Origin: Galbitalea sp036271795
GTDB lineage: Bacteria; Actinomycetota; Actinomycetes; Actinomycetales; Microbacteriaceae
Reading direction: 5' to 3'
Length of the DNA stretch: 64,000 nucleotides
Assembly (NCBI GenBank): GCA_036271795.1
Contig: DATAZY010000088.1
Location: 1 to 64,000 of the forward strand
Within the stretch, counting starts at the first letter, position 1; each line of letters starts with the position of its first letter. This document shows positions 15,695 to 23,765 of this stretch, in pieces. The translations under genes and the position numbers were made by a program. The notes beneath the pieces were generated by a model. It was given only the letters and a program-made list of their open reading frames with translations, searched no databases and was not told the DNA's origin.

Positions 15695-16027
15695 ATGCAG
15701 AAGACCTCACTGACTGCGCTGGCTCGGCACGAACTCGAGAGTGCGCGCGGCGCCTCGAGCGGCAGGAGCGCGAGCACTGTCTTCGGCGGCCACGAACACC
15801 AGTTGCGTCAGACGCTCATCGCGCTGAGGGCTGGCGAAAGCATGGGCGAGCATGATAGCCCCGGCGAGGCGACGGTTCAGGTTCTCGTCGGACGCGTCCT
15901 GCTGCGGGTGGGGGACGTCACCTGGAACGGCTCCCCCGGCGATCTCATGATCATTCCGGGGGAGCGACACACGGTCGATGCGATCGAGGACTCGGCCATC
16001 CTTCTCACGGTCCTCAAGAAGGCGTAG
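15695..16027 (+). CDS. Small cupin-domain protein
   Basis: 110 residues. A single cupin barrel: LRQTLIALRAGESMGEHDSPGEATVQVLVG, broken here as motif 1 (GEHDSP, EATVQVLVG), and motif 2 GDLMIIPGERHTV. The first ATG (15686) directly abuts GAGG and is too close. The second (15695) has a 9-nt spacing and starts MQKTSLTALA, so it was chosen. Motif 1 has one His where metal cupins usually have two. It probably binds a metal or small ligand. It converges with the ABC permease gene; no clear functional link. Confidence 0.78.
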   Translation: MQKTSLTALARHELESARGASSGRSASTVFGGHEHQLRQTLIALRAGESMGEHDSPGEATVQVLVGRVLLRVGDVTWNGSPGDLMIIPGERHTVDAIEDSAILLTVLKKA

Positions 16028-16031
16028 CGCT

Positions 16032-16793
16032 CTAGGAGATCCGTCGCCGGTAAATCCCCATGGCGAAGAGATACGCGACGATGAGGATGCCGACCAGCCA
16101 GGCCAGAGCGACCCAGATATCGGTGCCGATCGGCGCTCCCGTGAACAGGTCGCGGATCGTGTTCACGATCGAGGTCACCGGCTGGTACTCGGCAAACCAG
16201 CGAACGGGGCCGGGCATCGAGACCGTCGGGACGAAGGCAGAGCTGATGAACGGAAGGAAGATGAGGGGATAGGAGAACCCGCTCGCGCCATCCACGGTTT
16301 TCGCGGTGAGACCAGGGATCACGGCGACCCAGGTCAGCACGAGCGTGAACAGGATCAGGATGCCCGCTATTGCGAGCCACGCCGACAGTCCCGCGGAGGA
16401 GCGGAATCCGATGAGCAAAGCGACGAGCACGACGACCACGACGGAAACCAGGTTGGCGACCAGCGATGTCAGCACGTGCGCCCAGAGCACGGAGGATCGT
16501 GCGATTGGCATGGACTGAAAGCGTTCGAAGATACCGGTCTTCATGTCCAGGAACAGTCGATAGGCGGTGTACGAGATGCCGGAAGTGATCGTGATGAGCA
16601 GGATGCCCGGCAGCAGGTAACTCACGTAGGAGCCGGACCCGTGCTTGATCGCGCCTCCGAACACGAAGACAAAGAGCAGCATGAAGGCGATCGGGATCAG
16701 CGCGGTCGTGATGATCGTGTCGAGGCTGCGGGTGATGTGCTTGAGGGATCGCCCGGTGAGAACGGCGGTGTCGCCGAAGAAGTGCCTGGTCAT
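16032..16793 (-). CDS. ABC-2 type transporter permease (DrrB-like)
   Basis: 253 residues with six membrane helices: an N-terminal amphipathic region (SLKHITRSLDTIITTALIP), then FMLLFVFVFGGAI, the central coupling segment FERFQSMPIARSSVLWAHVL, and a loop FLPFISSAFVPTVSMPGPVRWFAEYQP before the last helices. These are hallmarks of DrrB-type ABC-2 permeases that export drugs or lipids. ATG 16791-16793 overlaps the ATPase stop by 4 nt (ATGA). It is the last gene of the RHH-DUF4097-ATPase-permease module. Confidence 0.9.
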   Translation of the reverse strand: MTRHFFGDTAVLTGRSLKHITRSLDTIITTALIPIAFMLLFVFVFGGAIKHGSGSYVSYLLPGILLITITSGISYTAYRLFLDMKTGIFERFQSMPIARSSVLWAHVLTSLVANLVSVVVVVLVALLIGFRSSAGLSAWLAIAGILILFTLVLTWVAVIPGLTAKTVDGASGFSYPLIFLPFISSAFVPTVSMPGPVRWFAEYQPVTSIVNTIRDLFTGAPIGTDIWVALAWLVGILIVAYLFAMGIYRRRIS

Positions 16794-17572
16794 TTCTTGT
16801 CCTTTCCTTTGGTGATGGCGAAGAACACGTCCTCGAGGGACGGCTGCTTCTCGACGTACTCGACCTTCGTCGGCGGGAGCAGCTGCTTCAGTTCGGCCAG
16901 CGTGCCGTTGACGATGATTCGACCCTCGTGCAGGATCGCGATTTGGTCGGCGAGCTCTTCCGCTTCGTCCAGGTACTGCGTCGTGAGCAGCACGGTCGTC
17001 CCGTGGTCGGCGAGTTCCTTCACGGCGTTCCACACCTCGATGCGTCCTTCGGGGTCCAGTCCCGTCGTCGGTTCGTCGAGGAAAATCACCGGCGGATTTC
17101 CGATGAGGCTCATGGCGATGTCGAGCCGGCGACGCATCCCGCCGGAGTAGGTCGACACCTTTCTCGCGGCGGCCTCGGTCAGTGCAAAGCGCTCGAGCAG
17201 GTCGTCCGCGATCGACCCCGAGTTCCCCAGGTGTCGCAGGCGAGCGACCAGTACGAGGTTTTCGCGTCCACTGAGAATTTCGTCGACGGCGGCGAACTGA
17301 CCCGTGAGGCTGATCGAGTCTCGTACGTCAGAGCCCTGCTTCGCGACGTCGAAGCTGTTCACGCTGGCGGTCCCACCATCGGCCCCCAACAGTGTCGACA
17401 GGATGTTCACAACCGTGGTCTTGCCAGCGCCGTTCGAGCCCAGGAGGGCGAAGATGCGACCCTTTGCGACATCGAAGTCGACTCCGCGCAGCACCTCCAA
17501 TTTCTTGTATGACTTCGTGAGGCCGTGAACCCGGATCGCCGGCTCCAGAGTCTGACTAATTGTCGTCTGCAC
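16790..17572 (-). CDS. ABC transporter ATP-binding protein (DrrA-like)
   Basis: 260 residues. Walker A GSNGAGKTT (about 49-57), Q-loop SLTGQFAAVDEILSGREN, signature YSGGMRRRLDIAMSL, Walker B VIFLDEPTTGLDP and switch His replaced by Gln in LLTTQYLDEAEELAD, which is usual for DrrA-type ATPases. The C-terminal PSLEDVFFAITK tail is also DrrA-like. It drives the adjacent permease. It lies 38 nt after the DUF4097 gene in a four-gene co-oriented block whose first gene is a ribbon-helix-helix regulator, suggesting a regulated exporter; substrate unknown. Confidence 0.92.
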   Translation of the reverse strand: MQTTISQTLEPAIRVHGLTKSYKKLEVLRGVDFDVAKGRIFALLGSNGAGKTTVVNILSTLLGADGGTASVNSFDVAKQGSDVRDSISLTGQFAAVDEILSGRENLVLVARLRHLGNSGSIADDLLERFALTEAAARKVSTYSGGMRRRLDIAMSLIGNPPVIFLDEPTTGLDPEGRIEVWNAVKELADHGTTVLLTTQYLDEAEELADQIAILHEGRIIVNGTLAELKQLLPPTKVEYVEKQPSLEDVFFAITKGKDKK

Positions 17573-17610
17573 TTGTTCCCCTTTTCTTGTTGACGGTTGG
17601 TGACGCGGAA

Positions 17611-18453
17611 TCAGTGGGCGCGCCTGATGGTGATGTCGCCGTTAGTACGGGCACGCACGGCGACACTCTGTTCGGTCGTTCCTGGCGCGGCGTCGCCCTC
17701 GAGCTCGTTGTGCAGGCGACCGGTCTTTGACGACAGATCGAGCCAGGCGGGGACTCCGGCACGCACCCCGATGGTGACCGACCCGAAGCCGCTGTCGGCC
17801 TGAATTGATCCGCTCGATACCTCGCCGAGCTGGATTCCGCCGAACGCGGTTTTGGCCGTAACGGAGCCGAGCGCCCTCTCGACCTCGAGGTCCCCATAGG
17901 AGAGCTTTGCATCGAGGTCGCTGCCCGCCTCGCCGACCTGGATCCCGCCGTAGGAGGCCCGGAGGATTGCTTCCCCGGTGACGGAGCCTATTCGGATGGA
18001 CCCGTAGGCGGCGACGATGTCGAGGTCCCCATCCACGGCTCCGACGCTGACGCCGCCGTGAGCGGCGCGCAGCCACAAGTCGCCCGTCGCTTCGAGATCC
18101 AGCGCGCCGATGGCACCCTTGATTCTGGTGGCGCCGAAGCGCCCGACGGTCTTCACCGGGCCGCCGTTTTCTGCGGTCAGCCGCGATCCCGTGGGCAGCT
18201 CGACCTTGATGTCGACCGAGTCGCCCGCATTCGGTCCCAGCCAGCTGAGCTTCGGTTTGGGGCCGATCACGGTGAGCCGGTTGTTGTCGAACGTTACCCT
18301 CGTCTCATCGACTGCCTTGACATCGTTCTGCTTCGTGCTGCCCGCCGTCACGGTCACGACCGTGTCGCTGCGGTCGCTGGCGATGACCTCGATGCGGCCG
18401 ACCTGCAGGTTGATCGCGAGATCGATCGGGTTTGGTGTGTTGTAAGTGGGCAT
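17611..18453 (-). CDS. DUF4097-type beta-helix protein
   Basis: 280 residues without a signal peptide. After an N-terminal strand-rich part (INLQVGRIEVIAS, VIGPKP, SVDIKVELPTGSRLT) comes a series of short repeats with G-x-G/YGS/FGG turns (ATGDLWLRAAHGG, GDLDIVAAYGSIRIG, AILRASYGGIQVG, AKLSYGDLEVE, AKTAFGGIQLG, QADSGFGSVTIG), which predict a right-handed beta-helix or solenoid. The C-terminus TNGDITIRRA is typical of the family. Such genes often sit beside ABC-2 exporters and small regulators in actinobacteria; the role is not established. Cytoplasmic location is implied by the lack of export signals. Confidence 0.85.
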   Translation of the reverse strand: MPTYNTPNPIDLAINLQVGRIEVIASDRSDTVVTVTAGSTKQNDVKAVDETRVTFDNNRLTVIGPKPKLSWLGPNAGDSVDIKVELPTGSRLTAENGGPVKTVGRFGATRIKGAIGALDLEATGDLWLRAAHGGVSVGAVDGDLDIVAAYGSIRIGSVTGEAILRASYGGIQVGEAGSDLDAKLSYGDLEVERALGSVTAKTAFGGIQLGEVSSGSIQADSGFGSVTIGVRAGVPAWLDLSSKTGRLHNELEGDAAPGTTEQSVAVRARTNGDITIRRAH

Positions 18454-18535
18454 GCTGGCGACTCCCTTTCTCTGGGCGTGGTTGATCAGCCCCGCGGGTT
18501 CGCGGGGTCAGAGGATGTCGGGCCGGGCAACTGGG

Positions 18536-19024
18536 TTAGCGTGCCCAGCCGGCGAAGTTGTCGCCGGTCCGCATCGTGCGCTGCGTCGATCGTCGTTGTT
18601 TGGGTAGGAGGGCGGCCGCAATTGCACGGACCAGCCAGGTGTTGACGGACAGTCCATCCACCAGCGCCGCTTCGTCAACCCGAGCCTTGAGCGCATCCGG
18701 CAGGCGGAGGGTCGTTCGTGAGGTGCTGGCGTCATCCAGGTCGGCGGACGTCGCCGGCAAATCGTCGGTGTCGGAATCTGTGTTGGGCAGGGTAACGACG
18801 AACTCAATCTCGCGTCCACGTAGCCGCAGGTCAACTGAGCCGGGTGCCAAATCCCGAGTGATCTCGCCGGCGGCAGCCGACAGGGCGTCCTGAAGTACGA
18901 GCCGCATCGCGGCATCCAGCTCTGCGGCAAGCCGTTCGGCGACGGTGCGAGTCTCCTCCGCGGAGATTGCCGCTGCGTCGACCAACTGGCGCCGCAGTTC
19001 GCTGACGTACTGTCCAAGTTCCAT
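18536..19024 (-). CDS. HicB-like ribbon-helix-helix regulator, first gene of the DUF4097-ABC module
   Basis: 162 residues. The N-terminal half (about 1-80, MELGQYVSELRRQLVDAA, AERLAAELDAAMRL) is helical. The C-terminal half carries a ribbon-helix-helix DNA-binding unit: RTTLRLPDALKARVDEAA then GLSVNTWLVRAIAAAL. Databases tend to name such proteins HicB antitoxins, but no toxin gene is adjacent. ATG 19022-19024 has no ribosome site. It lies 6 nt after a -10-like element and inside a half-site of the operator, so a leaderless, autoregulated mRNA is likely. It probably controls the DUF4097 protein and the exporter. Confidence 0.8.
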   Translation of the reverse strand: MELGQYVSELRRQLVDAAAISAEETRTVAERLAAELDAAMRLVLQDALSAAAGEITRDLAPGSVDLRLRGREIEFVVTLPNTDSDTDDLPATSADLDDASTSRTTLRLPDALKARVDEAALVDGLSVNTWLVRAIAAALLPKQRRSTQRTMRTGDNFAGWAR

Positions 19025-19074
19025 GACACCATGATGACACCACAGTGGTGTCATGTCAAGCGATAGTGGTGTCA
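19023..19074 (-). promoter_or_regulatory. Promoter and operator of the ribbon-helix-helix gene
   Basis: On the minus strand TTGACA (19054-19059) is followed after 17 nt by CATCAT (19031-19036) and, 6 nt later, the ATG. The space between is filled by a perfect inverted repeat, ATGACACCAC (19034-19043) and GTGGTGTCAT (19045-19054), with one central base. Further half-sites ATGACACC (19023-19030) and GTGGTGTCA (19066-19074) flank it. Binding would block transcription. Confidence 0.75.
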
Positions 19075-20151
19075 GGCGCGCTGGACTTCCAGATGCAACC
19101 ATCCGGCTAGCGATTCGACCTCGTCGTCAACAGCCGCGCGAATGGCGGGAGTGAACGGCAGATCTTCGTGTATGCGGTTCACGATGAAGCGTCCAGAGTC
19201 GCGGTCCGAGCGTGCATCGAGCTTTCCGACCAGTCGATCGTCGTGCAGGATCGGCAGCGCGAACTGGCCCCAGACGCGAGTCGTCGCGGGCTTGTACATT
19301 TCGAGCGTGTAGTCGAACTCGAACAGCTTCGCGACCCGTTGGGGATCGGTCATGAGCCGGTCGAAGGGCGAGAGGATCGCCGTTCGACCCTCGAAGCTCT
19401 GCCCGAGCCTGGCAGGGTCGACTCGCCAACGACCCGGCACGCCCTCGATGGTCGCCGGTTGGCCGACGGGAACTACTCCGTGGAGCTCGGTGGGTGAGAC
19501 CGCGATGCTCTCGCGCATGACACCACAGGCTCCCAGCAGACGCTCGCTCCGGATCCGCCGTGCTTCGTCAGCGGGCACCTCGGCCACCGACGGAAAGACG
19601 CGCTCGGCGAGGTCCCAGACGCGCAGTCGACCCGCTCGACCAACGACGGCAAGTTCACCGCTCATGTGCAGGCACTCGAGCATCTGGGTGACGTTGCGAT
19701 TGTTGTTCCAACCGGTCGACGGCCACGGTACGAACGCCTCGTCCGGGATCTCGCGAGACGTCTGAGGGCCGAGGTCGGCGATTCGATCCAGGATGCCGCG
19801 CGCGAAGTCGGCGTTGGCATCCATCCACCCGCGGGCGCTCGCGCGGTCTGCCCAGTTGCGCATGCCAGCCAGGTACAGCCCGAGGTCGGACATCGGTCGA
19901 AGCATCCAGCCGCGTTCGAAGAGCAGCCCGAGGCTCAGCGCGTGGCTCGTGTCCCGCGCCCGATAGGACGGCCCAATGCGTGACCATGCGATGTGGTCGG
20001 CGGCCGGAGCCACGGTTGGTGTCAGTTCGACCCGGAGCATTGCGATTCCGCGAACCATGCTCAGTACGTCGTCCGGTCGAGCGCGGTCCAGCAGGGCAGC
20101 CCGTACGGCGATGCGACGAGCCTCCTCCCTGGTCAACTCCAACGTCGTCAT
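19072..20151 (-). CDS. Second AlkX/AlkZ-like (HTH_42) winged-helix DNA-binding protein
   Basis: 359 residues, a paralogue of the 9.6-10.6 kb gene (shared TREEARRIAVRAALLD opening, VWDLAERVFP, ILSPFDRLMTDP, FDYTLEMYKP, DDRLVGKLDAR). The position of the glycosylase Q-x-D/Q-x-Q motif reads R40-V41-E42 (MLRVELTPTVAPAADH), so both conserved catalytic-loop residues differ. It starts at ATG 20149-20151, 58 nt from the divergent Fpg/Nei glycosylase gene, and both may answer DNA damage. Its stop codon overlaps a half-site of the RHH operator. DNA binding is likely, glycosylase chemistry doubtful. Confidence 0.8.
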   Translation of the reverse strand: MTTLELTREEARRIAVRAALLDRARPDDVLSMVRGIAMLRVELTPTVAPAADHIAWSRIGPSYRARDTSHALSLGLLFERGWMLRPMSDLGLYLAGMRNWADRASARGWMDANADFARGILDRIADLGPQTSREIPDEAFVPWPSTGWNNNRNVTQMLECLHMSGELAVVGRAGRLRVWDLAERVFPSVAEVPADEARRIRSERLLGACGVMRESIAVSPTELHGVVPVGQPATIEGVPGRWRVDPARLGQSFEGRTAILSPFDRLMTDPQRVAKLFEFDYTLEMYKPATTRVWGQFALPILHDDRLVGKLDARSDRDSGRFIVNRIHEDLPFTPAIRAAVDDEVESLAGWLHLEVQRA

Positions 20152-20209
20152 GCGATCACGCTACCGACTCGTTCCGACAGCAAGCCAACCCTCGCGAGAT
20201 ACTGGTCTG

Positions 20210-21070
20210 ATGCCGGAACTTCCCGAGGTCACAGCGCTGGTCGCCGATCTTGGGTCGCGGCTGGTCGGACGCGAGATCAAGCGCCTTGACATCGTCTCGT
20301 TCTCGGCGCTGAAGACGTTCGAGATCTCGGTGGATGCCCTGGAAGGCCGACGAGTCGACGGGATCACCCGGCACGGAAAGTTCCTCGACCTGACCATCGG
20401 CGACGTGCACCTGATCATGCACCTGGCACGAGCCGGCTGGATTCGTTGGCGCGAGGCCGCGCCCAAGCCATCGAAGGCTCTCGGCCGTGGACCGCTGACG
20501 GCGCGTCTCATCCTCGACGACGGCTCTGGGTTCGACGTGACGGAGGCGGGAACGAAGAAGAGCCTCGCAATCTACCTCGTTCGGGACCCGCTCGAGGTGC
20601 CGGGAATCGCGCGACTCGGACCGGAGCCGCTCGAGGCATCATTCACCGAGGCACAGTTCGCTCACATCCTCGCCGATGCGGGTCGCGCCCAGATCAAGGG
20701 AGTCCTGCGCAACCAATCGGTGATTGCCGGCATCGGCAACGCGTACTCAGACGAGATCCTGCACGTCGCGAGGATGTCGCCGTTCAAGCCGGCCTCGATG
20801 TCTCCGGAGGATGTCGCCCGCCTGTATGCTGCGATGCAATCCACGCTTTGGGATGCCATCGCCCGCGCCGATGGTTTGGCCGCCTCCGAACTGAAGGCGG
20901 AGAAGAAATCCGGGATGCGGGTACACGGACGAACTGGGCTGCCCTGCCCGATCTGTGGAGACACGGTGCGCCAGGTCATCTTCGCCGACTCGACCCTGCA
21001 GTATTGCCCGACCTGCCAGACGGGCGGCAAGCCGCTCGCGGATCGGGTCCTCTCGCGGCTTCTTAAGTAG
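20210..21070 (+). CDS. Fpg/Nei-family DNA glycosylase/AP lyase
   Basis: 286 residues. The N-terminus is MPELPEV, with the catalytic Pro2 and Glu3 exposed after Met removal. The beta-sandwich holds RHGKFLDL with the conserved Lys. The H2TH region follows (IKGVLRNQSVIAGIGNAYSDEIL), and the C-terminal zinc finger is CPICG and CPTCQ with four Cys. This enzyme removes oxidised bases and cleaves the strand by beta/delta-elimination. The ATG lies 6 nt after a -10-like GATACT (20198-20203), so the mRNA is probably leaderless. The finger and length fit Fpg-like rather than Nei1 enzymes, but the subtype is not fixed. Confidence 0.9.
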   Translation: MPELPEVTALVADLGSRLVGREIKRLDIVSFSALKTFEISVDALEGRRVDGITRHGKFLDLTIGDVHLIMHLARAGWIRWREAAPKPSKALGRGPLTARLILDDGSGFDVTEAGTKKSLAIYLVRDPLEVPGIARLGPEPLEASFTEAQFAHILADAGRAQIKGVLRNQSVIAGIGNAYSDEILHVARMSPFKPASMSPEDVARLYAAMQSTLWDAIARADGLAASELKAEKKSGMRVHGRTGLPCPICGDTVRQVIFADSTLQYCPTCQTGGKPLADRVLSRLLK

Positions 21071-21074
21071 CGAA

Positions 21075-21110
21075 CGGACCCGCTCCGCTGGGATGCGCGG
21101 CGCGGGTCCG
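21075..21110. terminator. Bidirectional hairpin between convergent genes
   Basis: CGGACCCG (21075-21082) pairs with CGGGTCCG (21103-21110) around a 20-nt loop that can pair further through GC-rich bases. It lies between the ends of the Fpg/Nei gene and the convergent secreted-protein gene. There is no T-tract, so termination strength is uncertain. Confidence 0.55.
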
Positions 21111-21123
21111 TCCTGGCTGCTAC

Positions 21124-21627
21124 TTAGCGACCACCGAGAATGGAGTCGAGGATTCCGCTCGTGCTCGTCGAAGGCGAGCCGGTGCCGACATCCTTCGTGA
21201 GACTGTTCACGAGGTTCGAAACGCTCGTGTTGATGCCTCCGGTGAGGTCGCCGCTAGCGTCGTTGTTACCGATCGCGGTGTCATTGCCCGAGAGCAACGG
21301 CGCCTGATCGCCCGAGGCAATCGCATTGCCGGAGGCGACGTCACCGGTGCTCACCGGCGCATTCAGCGATGGAGCGAGAACGACAGGTGACCAGTTGGAC
21401 ACACCGCCCGTCTCGATCCCGCTGCTGACGTTACGCAGCGCATCCAACTGTGCCTGCGTCGCGGTCGACTCCGCACTCGTGCTCGACGCAGTGTGTGTGG
21501 AGCGGTTGGTCAACGACGAATCGTGACCAACGGATGCCATCGCCGGCGCAGCCAGTCCCGCGACGAGCGCGGTGGCGGCCCCGATGGTGGCGATCCCAAC
21601 AACGGACTTCTTACTGATCTTGTTCAT
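21124..21627 (-). CDS. Small secreted protein with Ser/Gly/Asn/Asp-rich repeats
   Basis: 167 residues. A clear Sec signal peptide (KKSVVGIATIGAATALVAGL, cleavage after about residue 31 at APAMA). The mature part is Ser/Thr-rich, then has two related stretches, ASGNAIASGDQ and LSGNDTAIGNNDASGD, recalling the short GN/SGD repeats of actinobacterial surface proteins such as rodlin- or chaplin-like ones. It has no Cys and no sorting motif. GAGGAG lies upstream of the ATG. I do not recognise a family; cell-surface or aggregation roles are speculation. Confidence 0.65.
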   Translation of the reverse strand: MNKISKKSVVGIATIGAATALVAGLAAPAMASVGHDSSLTNRSTHTASSTSAESTATQAQLDALRNVSSGIETGGVSNWSPVVLAPSLNAPVSTGDVASGNAIASGDQAPLLSGNDTAIGNNDASGDLTGGINTSVSNLVNSLTKDVGTGSPSTSTSGILDSILGGR

Positions 21628-21847
21628 TAGCTGAACTCCTCAATTTCGATCCCCCCGAAATTCGGGGTGCAACTGGGGTCCGGAGGGTTCGCGTGGTGCG
21701 ATTGGTCGGCCGGAGTCGTCGAGGACGTCGTCGGATGACTTGCTGGGAGTTGCTGAGAGTCCGGATCCCTGTGTCGACGCCGATCGCGCTCCCCGCTCGC
21801 CCCAAACCTGAGAAGTAGCTCGCAGGATTCCGCTGGTGTCGTGCTAT

Positions 21848-21870
21848 TTTGCGCGACCACGGCGCGCAAA
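21848..21870. promoter_or_regulatory. Inverted repeat upstream of psuG
   Basis: TTTGCGCG (21848-21855) and CGCGCAAA (21863-21870) form a perfect 8-bp inverted repeat with a 7-nt centre, 33 nt before the psuG start. It could be an operator for pseudouridine catabolism or a leader hairpin. The rest of the 276-nt gap (21628-21903) shows no gene. Confidence 0.4.
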
Positions 21871-21903
21871 GGGCACCCAGCCGACAGGTAAGTTAGGCGC
21901 AGT

Positions 21904-22818
21904 ATGAGTACTCACCTATCTGTGTCCGACGCGGTTGCGGCCGCCCTCGCGGACAATCGCCCCGTCGTCGCCCTCGAATCCACGATCATCAGCCATGGTC
22001 TTCCCCGCCCCCGCAATTATGCGGCCGCGGTCGAATTTGAGGAGATACTGCGAGACGCCGGGGTAACCCCGGCGACCATCGCAGTGCTCGACGGCGTACC
22101 GCACATCGGGCTCGATGATGTCGGCGTTCATCGGATCGCGGAAGAGGAGCTCGCGAAAGCGAGCGTTCGTGACCTGCCCATCCTTGCGGCGCGCGGTGGA
22201 AGCGGGGCGACCACGGTGGCGGCAACCGCTCACCTCGCCGCAATGGCGGGCATCCGCGTCTTCGCGACCGGCGGCCTCGGCGGGGTTCACCGCGGCGCAT
22301 CCAGCACGTTCGACGAATCGGCCGACCTGTCGACGCTGGCCGTCACGCCGATCGCCGTGGTCAGCGCAGGCGTCAAGTCGGTGCTGGACATCGCCGCAAC
22401 GCTCGAACGTCTCGAGTCTCTGAGCGTTCCGGTGGTCGGATACGGCACAAAGGTGTTCCCCAGTTTCTGGTTGACAGACTCCGCCCATGTGCTCGACTGG
22501 TCGGTCGATAGCGCGCTCGAAGTTGCGCAGATCATGCGCGCACAGGATGCGCTGGGTCACGGCCAGGGGATCGTTGTCGCGAACCCCATCCCGAGAGAGC
22601 AGCAGTGGGATCCGGCCGAACATGACCGGGTGCTCAAGGAGGCATTTGTCGCCGCAGACGCCGCCGGCGTCCGGGGCAAAGCGGTCACGCCGTTTCTCCT
22701 GAGCTTCATCGTGACGGCATCTGACGGACGAAGTCTTGACGTGAATCTGGACCTCGCGCGCAATAATGTGCGTGTGGCGGGGAATATTGCGACCGAATGG
22801 TCACGGCTCGATGCCTGA
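21904..22818 (+). CDS. psuG: Pseudouridine-5'-phosphate glycosidase
   Basis: 304 residues, the normal length. Family blocks: VALESTIISHGLPRP near the N-terminus, ATIAVLDGVPHIGL, KASVRDLP, ATGGLGGVHRGA, SAGVKSVLDI, LPVVGYGT-like VPVVGYGTKVFPSFW and GIVVANPIP. PsuG splits pseudouridine 5'-phosphate into uracil and ribose 5-phosphate in the cytoplasm. The following PfkB kinase overlaps its end by 8 nt, giving the standard two-enzyme pseudouridine salvage pair. The uracil produced could feed the upp-encoded phosphoribosyltransferase at 27.7 kb. Confidence 0.95.
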   Translation: MSTHLSVSDAVAAALADNRPVVALESTIISHGLPRPRNYAAAVEFEEILRDAGVTPATIAVLDGVPHIGLDDVGVHRIAEEELAKASVRDLPILAARGGSGATTVAATAHLAAMAGIRVFATGGLGGVHRGASSTFDESADLSTLAVTPIAVVSAGVKSVLDIAATLERLESLSVPVVGYGTKVFPSFWLTDSAHVLDWSVDSALEVAQIMRAQDALGHGQGIVVANPIPREQQWDPAEHDRVLKEAFVAADAAGVRGKAVTPFLLSFIVTASDGRSLDVNLDLARNNVRVAGNIATEWSRLDA

Positions 22819-23701
22819 CGTTCAGACTCGGGTGGTCGTCTTTGGTGATGTTATCGACGACGTCATAGCGACTCCGAGCGGTGCGATCCGACCAGACACC
22901 GACACACCGGCCAGGATTGAACGCCGCGGTGGCGGTTCGGCCGCAAACACCGCGGCCTGGCTCGCGACTCTGGGGCCCGCAGTCGACTTCGTCGGCCGGG
23001 TCGGGGTGCTCGATCTGGAGCGACATACTCGTGTCCTGCGCGAGGCGGGGGTGCGCGCGATGCTTGCGGGCGACCACGTCCTGCCGACCGGCACCATCGT
23101 GATCCTCGTCGAGGGCGATAAGCGAAGCATGCTGACGGAGCGTGGGGCCAACGCGGCGCTCGACCCCGATTCGGTGTCGGATGCCATCCTGGATGGGGCA
23201 TCCGCACTTCACTTCACCGGTTACAGTCTTTTCGGCAGGAGCGAGACCAGCGGATTCGCGCGCCTGATCAAGCGGGCAAAATCCCGCGGCGTCCACGTCT
23301 CGGTGGATGCCGCTTCTGCCGGCTTCATGAAAGACTTCGGCGCCAGGCGGTTCCTCGCGGCCATCGCGGGGGCCGATTTGCTTTTCCCGAGCCTTGATGA
23401 GGGCAGGGCGCTCACCGGACTGGATGATCCAGTGTCCATCGCGAGAATGCTCGCGAAGGAATTTCCGGTCGTCGCGTTGACCCTTGGATCTTCGGGGGTC
23501 ATTGTTGCCAGCAAGGGCGACCCGATCGTGGTGGATGTGGTCCGGGTCAAGACCGTCGACCCCACGGGCGCTGGCGATGCGTTTTGCGCCGGGTTCCTTG
23601 CGGAGTGGCTGCACTCGCGCGACGCACGAGCGGCCGCAGGAGCCGGGGCCAGACTCGCGGCGCGAGCGGTCGGCGTCATCGGGGGGCGACCCCCCGCCTG
23701 A
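22811..23701 (+). CDS. PfkB-family sugar kinase, probable pseudouridine kinase
   Basis: 296 residues from ATG 22811, which overlaps the psuG stop (ATGCCTGA). PfkB ribokinase fold: RRGGGSAANTAAWLATLG near residue 36-53, VGRVGVLDLERHT, and the C-terminal catalytic motif DPTGAGDAFCAGF with the base Asp. Position directly after psuG points to phosphorylation of pseudouridine (PsuK role). A 45-nt longer in-frame start inside psuG is possible but unlikely. Substrate assignment is from context. Confidence 0.87.
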   Translation: MPDVQTRVVVFGDVIDDVIATPSGAIRPDTDTPARIERRGGGSAANTAAWLATLGPAVDFVGRVGVLDLERHTRVLREAGVRAMLAGDHVLPTGTIVILVEGDKRSMLTERGANAALDPDSVSDAILDGASALHFTGYSLFGRSETSGFARLIKRAKSRGVHVSVDAASAGFMKDFGARRFLAAIAGADLLFPSLDEGRALTGLDDPVSIARMLAKEFPVVALTLGSSGVIVASKGDPIVVDVVRVKTVDPTGAGDAFCAGFLAEWLHSRDARAAAGAGARLAARAVGVIGGRPPA

Positions 23702-23765
23702 TTGGGCATCAGCAGCGGCGACCGGCCGCCCGCCCGGGTGGTTACGCTGGAACCGTGGAGCGATC

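Noticed and set aside
15978..17150. 390-codon plus-strand frame
   Set aside because: Antisense shadow of the ABC permease and ATPase; its highly charged Asp/Arg/Gly composition is typical of a complementary frame in high-GC DNA.
18536..19024. HicAB toxin-antitoxin pair
   Set aside because: Only the HicB-like RHH protein is present; the neighbours are a DUF4097 gene and a winged-helix protein, neither being a HicA toxin.
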